The notes under the pieces: model-generated
Seen by the model: only the letters and a program-made list of their open reading frames with translations
Database searches by the model: none
Told to the model about the DNA's origin: nothing
Program-made: the position numbers and the translations under genes
Shown: positions 36,571 through 44,655 of the stretch, piece after piece
Layout: the number at the start of each line of letters is the position of its first letter
Position numbering within the stretch: the first letter of the stretch is position 1
DNA from: DATBRC01 sp036560485
Lineage (GTDB): Bacteria > Pseudomonadota > Gammaproteobacteria > Burkholderiales > Burkholderiaceae_D
Length of the DNA stretch: 64,000 nucleotides
Assembly: GCA_036560485.1 (NCBI GenBank)
Contig: DATBRC010000050.1
Coordinates: forward strand, 38,914-102,913
Direction: 5' to 3'

Positions 36571-36909
36571 ATGAACTTGCTGCCGCCAATGATTATTACC
36601 GCGATTCTCTGCGTTTGCAGTTATTTCTGGGGCGAACATGAAGAAGCAAAAAAGCTGGATCGGATTAACGCAGCAATTCATCAAGAGACCAAGCATGCGC
36701 TTGATGATATAAAAGGGGAAGTGATACGTATTGAAACAGAATACAACGCCAAGACGCTCAAAATGCAAGAGCAGTGGGATATGGAAATCACACCATTGAT
36801 CGCTATTGCAAAGAGAAAGTGCAAGGATGGGAATTCCACTTCATCTTGTAATGCGGCCAATAACGCGGTTCTTGAATCCGTATTTAATCTCAAACAGAAA
36901 AATAAATAA
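36571..36909 (+). CDS. Small membrane-anchored coiled-coil protein (i-spanin-like)
   Basis: A 112-residue protein with one N-terminal membrane segment (about residues 3-19) followed by a predicted coiled-coil (HEEAKKLDRINAAIHQETK) and two cysteines near the C-terminus. This is the layout of phage i-spanin (Rz), though no family match was verified. It is followed after 22 bases by a small lipoprotein gene. ATG 36571 is chosen for its GGGGAG site; ATG 36544 lacks one. It may be transcribed with the methyltransferase gene 60 bases upstream. Confidence 0.55.
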   Translation: MNLLPPMIITAILCVCSYFWGEHEEAKKLDRINAAIHQETKHALDDIKGEVIRIETEYNAKTLKMQEQWDMEITPLIAIAKRKCKDGNSTSSCNAANNAVLESVFNLKQKNK

Positions 36910-36931
36910 TCGAAAAATCGGAGATTACAAT

Positions 36932-37243
36932 ATGCGAAATTTACTCGCCGCTTCATTCGCAATTTTATTGTCTGCGTGCCAGACATACATTCCTATAGCA
37001 GTTCGGTGCGAACCTCCTGTAACAATCAGCACATCTTGCGCCGAACCCGATACCGGTTTTGCAAAAACCGTTCTGGAATCTACGGATCAAAACACCCGAG
37101 AGCATGCATTAACGGAGTCCGTCGCCGATCTCAAGAATAAATTGGATCAATGCGCATCCAAGCAAGCTGCACTGGTGGAGTTGCTGAACAGTTGCAATAA
37201 AATCGTGGACCGCACTGTGGACGCCGTCAAGAAAATAAAATAG
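36932..37243 (+). CDS. Small lipoprotein (o-spanin/LysC-like)
   Basis: A 103-residue lipoprotein with lipobox LLSAC at residues 12-16 (MRNLLAASFAILLSACQ). After the lipid Cys comes VRCEPPVTISTSCAEP, then a helical part with Cys (DLKNKLDQCASKQAALVELLNSC). Paired cysteines, a Pro/Cys-rich start and a C-terminal LxxCxxKxxAL-type helix recall phage LysC/Rz1 o-spanins. With the preceding membrane protein it forms a spanin-like pair, but no prophage genes are nearby. GGAG at 36920 serves as ribosome-binding site. Role is inference. Confidence 0.55.
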   Translation: MRNLLAASFAILLSACQTYIPIAVRCEPPVTISTSCAEPDTGFAKTVLESTDQNTREHALTESVADLKNKLDQCASKQAALVELLNSCNKIVDRTVDAVKKIK

Positions 37244-37311
37244 AACTCATTTCATACTGAGCTGATGCCTTCAAAAGAAACAGCGAAAATGATCAACGCA
37301 TCATACGGAAA

Positions 37312-37339
37312 TAACAAACCCGCCTGGGCGGGTTTGTTG
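37312..37339 (+). terminator. Hairpin terminator after the spanin-like pair
   Basis: AACAAACCCGCC pairs with GGCGGGTTTGTT around a two-to-three-base loop. The T run is short, but the GC-rich stem with A/T flanks is typical. Confidence 0.75.
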
Positions 37340-37427
37340 GACTTGCACATAGAGAGTTTATCTTGACGCGAAATCGTGCATCATCGCAAGCATCGACATT
37401 TCTATCTATTGAATGGAACTGAACAGT

Positions 37428-37991
37428 TTATTTGTTGCTGTCACTGCCAGGTGATGGATTGCTCATACTGCCGCTTGGGCTGCGTGTGGTATCAGTTGAC
37501 GATCCGCTAGAACCAGTACCTGTGCTACCTGAGCTGCCTGTTCCCATTCCACTTGAGCCGGAGCTGCCACTGGGACTGCTTCCCATGCCGCTCGTTCCCG
37601 AACTGCCACTGGGACTGCTTCCCATGCCGCTTGTTCCAGAACTTGAACTTCCGCTCGAGTCGTTAGCACCGCTTGTGCCGGCAGTACCGCTTTTTCCACT
37701 GCTACCTGCACCGCTTGTTCCCGCGCTACCGCTTACCCCGGAACTGCCACTGGTATTGCTGCTTCCCATACCGCTTGAGCTGGAACTGCCACTGGTACCT
37801 GATGTGTCATTAGATTTAGCACTGGATTTACTTTTTTTATGTTTGAGATGTTTCTTGGCCGGTTTTTTATTCATGCCTTGGGAAGAGGTTGGATCTGAGC
37901 TTGGATTGGTGGTATCTCCACTGGTCGAACTTTCGGCACTGACAGCCCCGGCGATTCCCAACAAAAAAATAATGAGGGATAATTTTTTCAT
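37428..37991 (-). CDS. Exported Gly/Ser-rich low-complexity protein
   Basis: A 187-residue protein with a clean signal peptide (MKKLSLIIFLLGIAGAVSA) and a GGAG ribosome-binding site. A lysine-rich patch (KKPAKKHLKHKKSKSS, about 42-58) is followed by about 120 residues of Gly/Ser/Thr, with repeats built on GTSGMGSSPSGSS. The repeats are a slipped array, and the opposite strand is open as a side effect. No fold is expected; it could be a surface or matrix protein. The family is not recognised. It stands alone. Confidence 0.7.
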   Translation of the reverse strand: MKKLSLIIFLLGIAGAVSAESSTSGDTTNPSSDPTSSQGMNKKPAKKHLKHKKSKSSAKSNDTSGTSGSSSSSGMGSSNTSGSSGVSGSAGTSGAGSSGKSGTAGTSGANDSSGSSSSGTSGMGSSPSGSSGTSGMGSSPSGSSGSSGMGTGSSGSTGTGSSGSSTDTTRSPSGSMSNPSPGSDSNK

Positions 37992-38755
37992 CGTTTAACT
38001 CCTAAAATATTATGAAACAGCATTTGCTTTTGATAATGGCAAAAAAAGCCAAGGAATGTGTGTTACGCCAATGAGACTATGCAAGTTGGTATCTGTTTCA
38101 TTTTTATTCATAAATGACGCCGCGATAAAACAGATTATTGATGTGCCACAAATGCATTATATGTTTTGAAACTTTTCATTCGACATTGCGTCCAATGCAT
38201 CATTTTTAAAAACGAATCAAGAATTCCGAGAGCACATTTTCTAATCAGTGAAATGGCAACACGAATAAATTTTTTATCCGCCAGATCATTGTCATTGGCA
38301 AAACTACTTTAGTTCTCTCAGCAGCTATTTAAATCAATCAAATCAGCAATCCTCTATTTTTCCCTCTCCTTGTCTCACCTTGTATATCGGATCAATTTTG
38401 TTTTGCAAGATTGATCAAGCATTTCGTAAAGCAAATATTTTTTTCCAAATGGAACTATTGCGTTTGATCTACATCATAAAGCAATCATTCATTGCGGAAA
38501 GAGAGGGAACCAATCGTGAAAACTTTTTCGTCACTGAAATAAAAAATACGGACCGGATTGCAAATTGATTTGCCATGGTGGTTACAACGTGTGTCGGTGA
38601 CTCAGCAGGAATTGATTGACAAGTAGGCGCCAAGGAAATTGCAGTCCGCCTTGTGCATATGACCATTGCATTTGTAATGGCCAATCATGTCAAGACGGGT
38701 GAAGCTTGTCATATCAATTCAATCAATCATCTAACTACAATAGGGTAAAACTTCC
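37992..38755. other. Gene-free region of about 760 bases
   Basis: AT-rich DNA between two divergently transcribed exported-protein genes. Short open frames (for example 38380-38568) have no ribosome-binding site. No tandem repeat, RNA gene or clear promoter could be supported; it must contain the promoters of both flanking genes. Confidence 0.5.
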
Positions 38756-40882
38756 ATGTTTTCTAATTTACGTATCACTAATAATTTATGTCGATGGGGT
38801 GCTGCAGCGGCATTCTCTACGATAGCAGTGCTGCCCTGCGATGCTGCATTGGCTGCAACAACGACAGTCGTTGCTCAGAATTCCGGCAAATGCCTGGATG
38901 TGATCGGCGGCCCCTCGGCAACAGGCAATGGCATACAACTTGAGCAATGGACTTGCGTCTCTGGCGCAGGCAATCAAGCATACACTTTGCAGGACATGGG
39001 TGGAGGCCGCTACCAAATGCTTGTCAGTCTCAGTAACAAGTGTGTGGGTACAGTCAATGGAGGAACGACTGTTGGTACACGTATTGAACAGAGAGACTGC
39101 GCTGGCCTGCCACAGCAATTATGGTCGGTAAAAAATACGAGCACAGCCGGTAAATATCAGATTGCTTCAGCACCTAGCGGCTTGTGTCTCGAAGTATCCG
39201 GTGGTTCGGCAGCGGATGGTGCTTTGACCGATTTGGGAACCTGTGCAGGCAGTGCCAATCAATCATGGACAGTGGCAGTCCCGGCAGCAGCAACGCCGGT
39301 TACGATCGTTTCTCAACTTTCAAGCAAATGCCTGGATGTCATCGGTGGCGCTAGTGCGACCGGGAATGGAGTCAGATTAGAACAGTGGGCGTGCGCAGCC
39401 AATGCAGGCAACCAGCAATTCACATTGCAGGCTTCGGGGAATAGCCAGTATCAGATGGTTTCCAAGCTGAGCGGTAAATGTGTCGAAGTAGTCAATGGGT
39501 CGACTGCCAATGGCGCACCTATCGATCAGTTGGATTGCAATGGCACGCCACAGCAATTATGGAAACTGAACAGCGTCAGTGGTGGTCAGCAAATCATATC
39601 TGCAGTAAGCGGCAAGTGTCTTGATGTCACCGGTGGCAGCACGGCAATCAGTGACGGCGCATTGATGGAGCAGTGGGACTGTGTTGCTGGTGCAGGCAAT
39701 CAAGCCTGGACCATCAGTGGATCGACATCGACTACGACAGGATCGTCAACAACGTCGACTTCATCCACTACCACGACGACACAAACTGCCTCATCCCCTA
39801 CACCACCATCGACACCACCTCAAGCATGTGGCGCAAGCTACGTTACGCCTGCAATTGCGACCCAAGCAGCATGGGACGCAAAATACAATGCACAATTCGG
39901 CAGCACACTTCCCAATACATCGGGCGGCGCTGAAGATTATGCTTGGCAGGGGCATTACTGGGTGCGTTCGTATATCTCGATGGCCAAGACGTATGGCGAT
40001 ACCAAATATCTCGACACGGCGACACGCATGATCGATTTCTGGTTTGCACATACCGACGGTTCACAAGGTTGGGGCACTTCATTAGGCGCATCCCAAATGG
40101 AACTCGACACGGGTGTTATTTCAGAGGCCATCGCGCTGTTCTCATATGAAGTCTGGAAAGACTCGCGTTTCAGCGCATATCGTTCCAAAGCCGATTCGTA
40201 TGTCACCAAGCTGGAAACAATTCTGCACACCTATGACGTCCAATGGGCTAACAATGCACCCTATGCCGGTTCGCCGAGTTTCTATGTGTACGCCAGCTGC
40301 GGCGGTGTTTGCAGCTCTGCATCGCTGTTGATGTATAACCAGGGTGCAGTATTGGCAAAATCGCTTCTGATGATCGATCGCGTAAGACGCCTTCAAGGTT
40401 TAACGCCTAATTCAGGATATTTGTATAAGGCCGATAAAGCTGCTGCCTACTTCAAGACCTTTGCAAGACTGAGTAATAATGCTTACAACTGGGATTACGG
40501 TGGTGCGCGTGGATCAGGAATCGAAGACGTCAGCCACGGCCATCTTGATCTCTCGCTTGTCCTCTGGGCGAAGAACTTCGGTCTTGGCGGACTCAATAGC
40601 ACCGATATGACTCGTTTGACTGCGACCATGCAAAAAGTATTGAACGGGCAAGCCGGTTCGAATGATGTCTCGCACAATGTAGATGGCACGGGTCTCCCCG
40701 GTGACAATTACTTGCGCGTTTCAATCGGGTATGACTGGATTGATCTGGCAGATTATGATTCCACACTGCTCGACAAGACGACCAAGGTTTTCAATACCTA
40801 TTTGCAGAATCCAAGCTCCGCACGCTTTTATCTCGGCTGGGCAGAAATTCAACGCAAGAGAAGTTGTGTAAGCCTGTATTAA
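38756..40882 (+). CDS. Secreted ricin-type lectin plus alpha/alpha-barrel carbohydrate enzyme
   Basis: A 708-residue secreted protein. After a signal peptide (cleavage about residue 33, ALAATT) come two ricin-B lectin domains (about 37-175 and 182-325), each with three sugar-binding repeats (CLDVIGG, QQLW and NQAWTI motifs). A Ser/Thr/Pro linker (about 325-357) joins a C-terminal domain (about 358-700) that looks like a six-hairpin alpha/alpha barrel, with EDVSHGHLDLSL as a probable active-site block. A glycoside hydrolase, polysaccharide lyase or epimerase is likely; the exact class is not recognised. Confidence 0.75.
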   Translation: MFSNLRITNNLCRWGAAAAFSTIAVLPCDAALAATTTVVAQNSGKCLDVIGGPSATGNGIQLEQWTCVSGAGNQAYTLQDMGGGRYQMLVSLSNKCVGTVNGGTTVGTRIEQRDCAGLPQQLWSVKNTSTAGKYQIASAPSGLCLEVSGGSAADGALTDLGTCAGSANQSWTVAVPAAATPVTIVSQLSSKCLDVIGGASATGNGVRLEQWACAANAGNQQFTLQASGNSQYQMVSKLSGKCVEVVNGSTANGAPIDQLDCNGTPQQLWKLNSVSGGQQIISAVSGKCLDVTGGSTAISDGALMEQWDCVAGAGNQAWTISGSTSTTTGSSTTSTSSTTTTTQTASSPTPPSTPPQACGASYVTPAIATQAAWDAKYNAQFGSTLPNTSGGAEDYAWQGHYWVRSYISMAKTYGDTKYLDTATRMIDFWFAHTDGSQGWGTSLGASQMELDTGVISEAIALFSYEVWKDSRFSAYRSKADSYVTKLETILHTYDVQWANNAPYAGSPSFYVYASCGGVCSSASLLMYNQGAVLAKSLLMIDRVRRLQGLTPNSGYLYKADKAAAYFKTFARLSNNAYNWDYGGARGSGIEDVSHGHLDLSLVLWAKNFGLGGLNSTDMTRLTATMQKVLNGQAGSNDVSHNVDGTGLPGDNYLRVSIGYDWIDLADYDSTLLDKTTKVFNTYLQNPSSARFYLGWAEIQRKRSCVSLY

Positions 40883-40944
40883 TGGCTGAAATAGCTCATT
40901 GAAATAACTCATTGAGGTAACTCATGGAGGTAATTTAAGCAATA

Positions 40945-40977
40945 AAAAACACCCCGCAATAGCGGGGTGTTTCGTTT
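40945..40977. terminator. Bidirectional terminator
   Basis: AACACCCCGC pairs with GCGGGGTGTT around a 4-base loop, with A-rich DNA on the left and TTCGTTT on the right, between converging genes. It can serve both strands. Confidence 0.88.
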
Positions 40978-41010
40978 GACGTATAGCGTTTATTTTTTGC
41001 CGATATTTTC

Positions 41011-42060
41011 TCAAGGCGTGAGCAGAAAAGCATGCTCGAATCCATTGATGTTACCCGATCCAACAATTTGTCCGGCGCTGTTAATTGCAAATGCGTTGGA
41101 AAGAAACCATCCGGCTTTTTTTACAGAAGGCAACGAGTTAAGATCGATCATCGCACCGTCGCTGTAAAGAAATGCGCGTGTTCTGGAATCGGTGGGAATA
41201 TTGCTGATGCCAACCACTTGTCCGGCATTGTTTATTGCGAATGCGCGAGCAATCGAACCGCCGAGCGTGCCGATGTCGCGCATTCTGTTGCCTGAGTAAA
41301 GGAAAGCATGCGACGCATTATTATCCTTCATGGCACTTTCACCGACTATCTCGCCTTTATCGTTAATGCCAAACGCGCTGCTATACGAGCCGCCTAACGT
41401 ACCCAAATCGATCATGCGATCTTTAACATAAAGAAAAGCATGCGAATTGCTATCGCCATGGAGCGCGCTAACGCCAACGATCTGTCCATCATTGTTGATG
41501 GCGGTGGCGCCGCTGGTTGCGCCTCCCAATGTCCCAAGCTCTTTGATTGCACTGCCTTTATACAGGAATGCACGCGTTTCACTATTCGGACCGATGAGTG
41601 CTTCTCCCACAACTGCGCCTGCATCATTGATACTCCAGGCGCGGCCGGACAACACATTGAGCGTCGTCATGACACCATCTTGATAGAGAAACGGAAGAAG
41701 CCGATCGCCTCCGAATGCGGCGGTGTACCCGACAATTTGTCCGGTCTCATTGATATCGATTGCAGAATTAACGGCAACAGCAGAATTACTCAAATCAATC
41801 ATGGCGCCGTTTTTGTATCGAAAGGCGTGCTGAGCATGATCGCCTTTCGTCCCGCTGAAGCCGACTATCTGCCCTAGATTATTGATGCCATGTGCTTCAC
41901 TGAATGTTCCGCCAAGCGTGCCTAGATCAGTAATTGTCCATGTCGCTGCAAACGATGGAATACTCAAGACGGTAAGCAGCGCACGCAATACGAAAATAAA
42001 TAAACGCGGTTGAATAGATCGAGCCTGCACTTCACAACTGATCTGGAATGGAAATTTCAT
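41011..42060 (-). CDS. Exported HAF-repeat protein
   Basis: A 349-residue protein made of about seven repeats of the HAF type, each around 45 residues and built on LGTLGG, AxxINxxGQIVG and HAFLY motifs. These repeats form a probable beta-propeller outside the cytoplasm. A signal peptide lies at residues 1-39 (ALLTVLSIPSFAA). ATG 42060 has GGAG in front; the frame is open to 42117. Function is unknown. Confidence 0.8.
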   Translation of the reverse strand: MKFPFQISCEVQARSIQPRLFIFVLRALLTVLSIPSFAATWTITDLGTLGGTFSEAHGINNLGQIVGFSGTKGDHAQHAFRYKNGAMIDLSNSAVAVNSAIDINETGQIVGYTAAFGGDRLLPFLYQDGVMTTLNVLSGRAWSINDAGAVVGEALIGPNSETRAFLYKGSAIKELGTLGGATSGATAINNDGQIVGVSALHGDSNSHAFLYVKDRMIDLGTLGGSYSSAFGINDKGEIVGESAMKDNNASHAFLYSGNRMRDIGTLGGSIARAFAINNAGQVVGISNIPTDSRTRAFLYSDGAMIDLNSLPSVKKAGWFLSNAFAINSAGQIVGSGNINGFEHAFLLTP

Positions 42061-42241
42061 ATTGTTACTCCATATAATTTCGAGCCTGCCCAGTAGTGTT
42101 GACAGCCGGTTGCACACATAATGCCGAGTTTCAAGGATTGAGAAAGATGAAACAGATATTAGTGCTGTGTTCGAAATAAATAATAGAGGTGAGTTGCTTG
42201 TAGGGAGGTGACGCTAATCAAATACACATGGCAATCGTTAA

Positions 42242-43336
42242 TTATTGAAGATAGTAAATTCGATAAACAGCTCCTGCAAAATCGTCCGATATCAACAATG
42301 AACCGTCCGGCAATGTCAGCACATCGACTGGTCTTCCCCATGCGGAGTCATTAGTCAGCCAACCTGTTGCAAATGGTGCATACGATACAGCGTTGTTTCC
42401 ATCCAGTTTCACGACACTGATACGATAGCCAATTTTTTTGGAACGATTCCATGAACCATGTTCGGCGATAAAGATTTGATTTTGATACTCTGCAGGAAAT
42501 TGATTGCCCGTATAAAAGCGCATGCCTAATGAGGCAACATGTGGCCCTAGATTTTGAGCCGGTGGCGTAAATGAATCGCAAGGATGGCCGTTGCCGAAGT
42601 CAGGATCAGAAATAATCCCGCCGTGGCAATATGGGTAGCCAAAGTTCATGCCGGATTGAGTGGCATGGTTAAGCTCATCAGGCGGTGCGTCGTCGCCCAG
42701 CAAATCACGGCCATTATCGGTGAACCAGAGTTCCTTGTTTGTCGGATGCCAATCGAATCCAACTGAATTGCGAATGCCAGTTGCAAAATTCTGGAAGTCA
42801 GAACCATCGGGTTTCATACGGAATATGCCAGCGTAGCGCGCAGGATCCGGCGCACAAATATTGCAAGGCGCTCCAACACCAATATAAAGATAGCCATCAG
42901 GCCCGAAGGCAATAAATCGTCCACCGTGATGCGTTTCAGTCGGTAAATCGTTATACACAACAACTGGTGCAGGCGTGTCAGTGAGATGCTGATCGATGTT
43001 GTCAAAACGGAGGATGCGATCGACTGCCGACACGTAGAGATTGCCATCATGGTAGGCAACGCCAATCGGCAGTTTTAAATTGGATGCGATGACATCCAGT
43101 TTTTTCGCATGAAAGGCATTGTCGAGTTCCAACGCATATACTTTGCCTTCTTGCATGGACCCAACATACACGATGTTGTTTTGTCCCAAACTCATTTCCC
43201 GCGCATTAGGGACGCGTGCGACTAATTCAATATGAAATCCGGCGGGGAGCTGAATCCGGTCAATTGGAAGATCGTCGGCACATGCCGATACGATACAAGT
43301 CAATAGCAGCGACAAACAAAAGATGACATGACGCAT
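42242..43336 (-). CDS. PQQ-dependent sugar (sorbosone/glucose) dehydrogenase-like lipoprotein
   Basis: A 364-residue beta-propeller of the soluble glucose/sorbosone dehydrogenase family. It opens with a lipobox-type signal (LLTCIVSAC), then PAGFHIELVARVPNAREM, HHGGRFIAFGPDGYLYIGVG, GIRNSVGFDWHPTNKELWFTDNGRD, IFIAEHGSWNRSKKIGYR and the final SDDFAGAVYRI. Members oxidise sugars with PQQ in the periplasm; the substrate here is not predictable. There is a cysteine pair (CNICAPD). It is not near PQQ genes. Confidence 0.85.
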   Translation of the reverse strand: MRHVIFCLSLLLTCIVSACADDLPIDRIQLPAGFHIELVARVPNAREMSLGQNNIVYVGSMQEGKVYALELDNAFHAKKLDVIASNLKLPIGVAYHDGNLYVSAVDRILRFDNIDQHLTDTPAPVVVYNDLPTETHHGGRFIAFGPDGYLYIGVGAPCNICAPDPARYAGIFRMKPDGSDFQNFATGIRNSVGFDWHPTNKELWFTDNGRDLLGDDAPPDELNHATQSGMNFGYPYCHGGIISDPDFGNGHPCDSFTPPAQNLGPHVASLGMRFYTGNQFPAEYQNQIFIAEHGSWNRSKKIGYRISVVKLDGNNAVSYAPFATGWLTNDSAWGRPVDVLTLPDGSLLISDDFAGAVYRIYYLQ

Positions 43337-43408
43337 ATCTTGTCCTATTTTGTATTACATGCTCCCTTCTAGTAATCTATTCTTATTGATGTGCAGAGTT
43401 TTGAACTG

Positions 43409-43427
43409 ATTTTGTTAGGCGCTCTAA
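43409..43427. repeat. Solitary half-copy of repeat family C
   Basis: ATTTTGTTAGGCGCTCTAA matches the right arm of the element at 59228-59332 with one internal difference. No matching left arm is found nearby. Confidence 0.5.
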
Positions 43428-43430
43428 AAT

Positions 43431-44363
43431 TTAAAAGCCAACATTGTTTCCACCTTTGAGCGCAAGCATCTCACGCGCATCAGCCGGTGTCGCAATATCG
43501 AGCGACAGTCCTTCCAGGATACGGCGAATCCGCAGCACTTGATCGGCATTGGTCTTCGATAATTGCCCCGGGCCTTCCCACAAATTATCTTCCAGCCCGA
43601 CCCGCACATTGCCGCCTTGTGCCGCGGCGGTTGATGCCAACGGAATTTGCGAACGGCCGGCACCCAGCACCGACCATACATATTCGGATCCGAACAAGCG
43701 ATCAGCGGTGCGCTTCATATGTGCGACATCATCCGGGTGTGTGCCGATCCCGCCCAGAATGCCGAATACGGTTTGCACAAACAACGGACCTTTCACCAAA
43801 CCGCGATCCATGAAATGGGCAAGGTTATACAAATGCGATGTGTCATAGCATTCAAATTCGAAACGGGTACCATTGTCGGAGCAAGAGCGGATGATGAATT
43901 CGATATCCTTGAAGGTATTGCGGAACACGATATCGCGCGTACTTTCCAGATACGCCGCTTCCCAATCGTGTTTGAATTCCTTGAAACGGTTCAGCATCGG
44001 ATACAAGCCGAAATTCATCGATCCCATGTTCAGCGAAGCGACTTCCGGTTTCAATTGCAATGCCGGCTGCATCCGTTCTTCCACCGTCATGGTTGGTGCG
44101 CCACCGCTGGTCAGATTGATGATGCCATCGGTGCGTTCTTTGATATTGCCGACAAATTTGCGAAACAGCGCCGGGTCTTGCGATGGCTTGCCATTCTCCG
44201 GATTGCGCGCATGCAGATGAACGATCGCTGCACCGGCTTCAATGGCGCCGACCGCCGCTTCTTCTATTTCTTTTGCCGTCACCGGCAGATACGGTGACAT
44301 CGATGGCGTATGAATGCCGCCTGTCACGGCGCAGGTAATGATGACTTTGCGTTGTTTGCTCAT
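43431..44363 (-). CDS. BKACE family protein (3-keto-5-aminohexanoate cleavage-type)
   Basis: A 310-residue TIM-barrel enzyme of the beta-keto acid cleavage family (formerly DUF849). It carries VIITCAVTGGIHTPSMSPYLPVT near the start, AGAAIVHLHARNPENGKPSQD, NLTSGG, SLNMGSMNF, FECYDTSHLYNLAHF, and GGNVRVGLEDNLW. These supply the zinc-binding His (HLHAR) and substrate loops. Family members condense beta-keto acids with acetyl-CoA. The substrate is unknown because no lysine-fermentation or carnitine genes are adjacent. Confidence 0.9.
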   Translation of the reverse strand: MSKQRKVIITCAVTGGIHTPSMSPYLPVTAKEIEEAAVGAIEAGAAIVHLHARNPENGKPSQDPALFRKFVGNIKERTDGIINLTSGGAPTMTVEERMQPALQLKPEVASLNMGSMNFGLYPMLNRFKEFKHDWEAAYLESTRDIVFRNTFKDIEFIIRSCSDNGTRFEFECYDTSHLYNLAHFMDRGLVKGPLFVQTVFGILGGIGTHPDDVAHMKRTADRLFGSEYVWSVLGAGRSQIPLASTAAAQGGNVRVGLEDNLWEGPGQLSKTNADQVLRIRRILEGLSLDIATPADAREMLALKGGNNVGF

Positions 44364-44655
44364 GATTTTTTTATTTAAAGTGGTCTCGCGGTTTTATGCT
44401 ATCAGAAAATAACAAGCGGCCTGCACGTATTAATCTTGATCAATGTCATAACCCGATGTTGATAACAAATAAGGTCAATTGACTATATAACATTACCATA
44501 TTATTGCAGCGTGTCGATTTTTCGCAGTTCAATGCACAATCAATCGCGTCGGCCAAGTTAATTTCACTTTGGAATTTAAATGACAACGTACATTTCTCTA
44601 CGAACTAAATATTTACATTGCAAGTCGAATCATAAATAAAAGCCACATCATACCC

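Noticed and set aside
37432..37998. A long open frame on the plus strand opposite the Gly/Ser-rich protein
   Set aside because: It is a by-product of repeat codon use; the minus-strand frame has the signal peptide and the ribosome-binding site.
38380..38568. A 62-codon frame in the 760-base gap before the ricin-lectin gene
   Set aside because: No ribosome-binding site and no recognisable features.
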